13,060 nt of DNA from Chloroflexia bacterium (GTDB taxonomy: Bacteria; Chloroflexota; Chloroflexia; Thermomicrobiales; JALYUS01). Shown piece by piece: positions 11,859 to 13,060 of this stretch (position 1 is the first letter of the stretch; each line of letters begins with the position of its first letter). The stretch covers positions 1 through 13,060 of the forward strand of contig JAICIL010000104.1 of assembly GCA_025924435.1 (NCBI GenBank), written 5' to 3'. The notes under the pieces are model-generated. The model saw only the letters and a program-made list of their open reading frames with translations, did no database searches and was not told the DNA's origin. Both the position numbers and the translations under genes were made by a program.

Positions 11859-12818
11859 TCATGTACCGGCGAGGCGCGCGACGATGGGTGCGACGGCCTC
11901 CATGTCGTCGGCGGAGATGATATAGTACGAAAAGCCGTACCGCTCGCGCCGCGCCTGCATCCGCTCAACGATGCGATCAACGGGGCCGATGAGTTCGGAG
12001 GGCATCGCGAGCGCATCCTCGACGGACACTCCGCTCCAACCACGCGCCTCGATATACCGCTCCGTCGCGCGCCGGTAATTGTCGGCGATGACGACGTTCG
12101 GGACGAGGCTCAGTTCGATGCTATCGAAGCGGTCGCCCGCCGCCGCGCGGACCCAGCCGAGTTGCCGCTCGACCGCCGCCGCCAGGCGCGGCGCGGGATC
12201 GCGCGAGAGCACGCCGTTCGCCGTGGAGGTGGTGAGGATGCCGATGCTGTCCGCCTCGCGCGCCGCGATGGAGAGCATCCGCTTGCCGCCCGCGCCGACA
12301 AGGATCGGCGGATGCGGCCGCTGCACCGGCTTGGGGAAACTGTCGAAGTCCGTCAGCGCGTAGTGTTCGCCCGCGAAGGTGAACGGCGCGTCGGCGAACA
12401 GCCTTTTGAGGACGGTGAACGATTCCGCGAAGCGGTCCACGCGCGCGCCGGGTGGGTCGAAGGGGATGCCGGCCTGATCGTACTCCGCCTTGAGGAAGCC
12501 GGTGCCAAGCCCCAGTTCGAACCGCCCGCCGGAGAGCAGATCGAGCGTCGCCGCCTCCTTCGCCAGCAGCACCGGCGGGCGGTAATCGTTCGCGATCACG
12601 AGCGTGCCGATGCGCAGCGTCTCCGTCACGGCGGCAACCGTCGCGAGCGCGGCGAAGGGTGCCAGTTGATGGCCGAATGGCGGCGCGATGAAGTGATCGC
12701 GGAGCAGGAAGGTCGCGTAGCCCATCTCCTCCGCCCTGCGGGCCGTGCCGATCAGCGCGTCCCGCGTGCCGATGCGCTCGCCCAATACCCCGAAACGAAA
12801 CGGATGTCGGTGTGCCAA
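11859..12818 (-). CDS. Luciferase-like (LLM) class F420-dependent oxidoreductase
   Basis: This 319-residue TIM-barrel protein belongs to the bacterial luciferase-like group, and its sequence run fits the MSMEG_2516-type subfamily. Marks include FRFGVLG at the N-terminus, ARRAEEMGYATFLLRDHF, LRIGTLVIANDYRPPVLLAK, then AATLDLLSGGRFELGLGTGF, and PHPPILVGAGGKRMLSIAAR. The frame is open to 12965, but TTG at 12818 is preferred: GGGAGGA lies about four bases before it, and the family fold starts only a few residues later. The preceding 49 codons look non-coding. It should transfer hydride to or from F420 on an unknown substrate. It faces the PPOX gene tail to tail with a shared hairpin. FMN-dependent monooxygenase is the main alternative role. 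Confidence 0.9.
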   Translation of the reverse strand: MAHRHPFRFGVLGERIGTRDALIGTARRAEEMGYATFLLRDHFIAPPFGHQLAPFAALATVAAVTETLRIGTLVIANDYRPPVLLAKEAATLDLLSGGRFELGLGTGFLKAEYDQAGIPFDPPGARVDRFAESFTVLKRLFADAPFTFAGEHYALTDFDSFPKPVQRPHPPILVGAGGKRMLSIAAREADSIGILTTSTANGVLSRDPAPRLAAAVERQLGWVRAAAGDRFDSIELSLVPNVVIADNYRRATERYIEARGWSGVSVEDALAMPSELIGPVDRIVERMQARRERYGFSYYIISADDMEAVAPIVARLAGT

Positions 12819-13060
12819 GAAGTCCTCCCTCGCCGGTGGCCGCGCGGCATCCTCTCCCGCGCCGGAACATGGATACCTGCGACTACCATACGGCGGCAGG
12901 GGATGGCGATCTATCCGATTCTTGCGGGCAAACCGAGGGACGCGGCGAATGGCCGGCGGCGACACTCATCGGCCGGTCGGCGGGCACAACGGGGCGACGC
13001 GACCGTCGTCGGTGTCGGGGGGCAGGGCTGTGGGGCGTCTGCGCGCCCTGCTTCGCGCCC
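12819..13060. other. Upstream region of the LLM gene; no gene seen
   Basis: No coding frame with family features is visible. There is no convincing promoter for the LLM gene. Near the right edge GCAGGGC (13022-13028) and a downstream GCCCTGC make a G/C-rich inverted repeat, possibly the end of a gene lying beyond the window. Confidence 0.4.

Overview
The window is high-GC bacterial DNA with densely packed genes. It suggests a Chloroflexota bacterium, most likely near Thermomicrobia. The grounds are a twin-arginine lipoprotein sugar-binding protein with a long Ala/Ser/Thr/Pro linker, two neighbouring F420-type flavoenzymes, a PRC-barrel/MgtE_N/CBS protein paired with an NRAMP-like carrier, and a TTG start with a strong Shine-Dalgarno. 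The taxonomic placement is inference.

Layout. Positions 7-2620 (minus) hold an IclR-family regulator followed by an ABC-transporter solute-binding lipoprotein; permease genes would lie beyond the left edge. Positions 2956-3594 (plus) encode an AlkA-like DNA glycosylase. Positions 3595-4084 have no intact gene. They contain a near-consensus promoter whose spacer is filled by an inverted repeat, then what looks like the frameshifted remains of a MarR-type regulator, and a CTCTGTG repeat. Positions 4085-4933 (minus) encode a DppA-like M55 D-aminopeptidase with all metal ligands present.

Positions 5047-7184 form the most striking structure: a 2.1-kb segment bounded by 19-bp terminal inverted repeats (18 of 19 identical) and flanked by an exact 5-bp direct repeat, TACAG. 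It carries an intact amidohydrolase gene and only the N-terminal part of an IS256-type transposase. Removing it and one TACAG copy rejoins a good ribosome binding site (5031-5040) to an ATG at 7190. The element therefore seems to have landed between the ribosome binding site and the start codon of a small gene divergent from dppA.

Positions 7525-11195 (plus) look like an operon: a cytosolic Mg-sensor-like protein (two PRC-barrel segments, MgtE_N, CBS pair, no membrane part), an NRAMP-family carrier that lacks the usual DPGN and MPH metal motifs, and a signal-less serine beta-lactamase-fold protein. A 30-bp inverted repeat built of AGGACTG units separates the first two. The sensor and the atypical carrier together suggest Mg2+ uptake controlled by a separate subunit.

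Positions 11337-11810 (plus) and 11859-12818 (minus) are convergent genes for a small PPOX-type and a luciferase-like, probably F420-dependent, oxidoreductase. The last 240 bases hold no recognisable gene.
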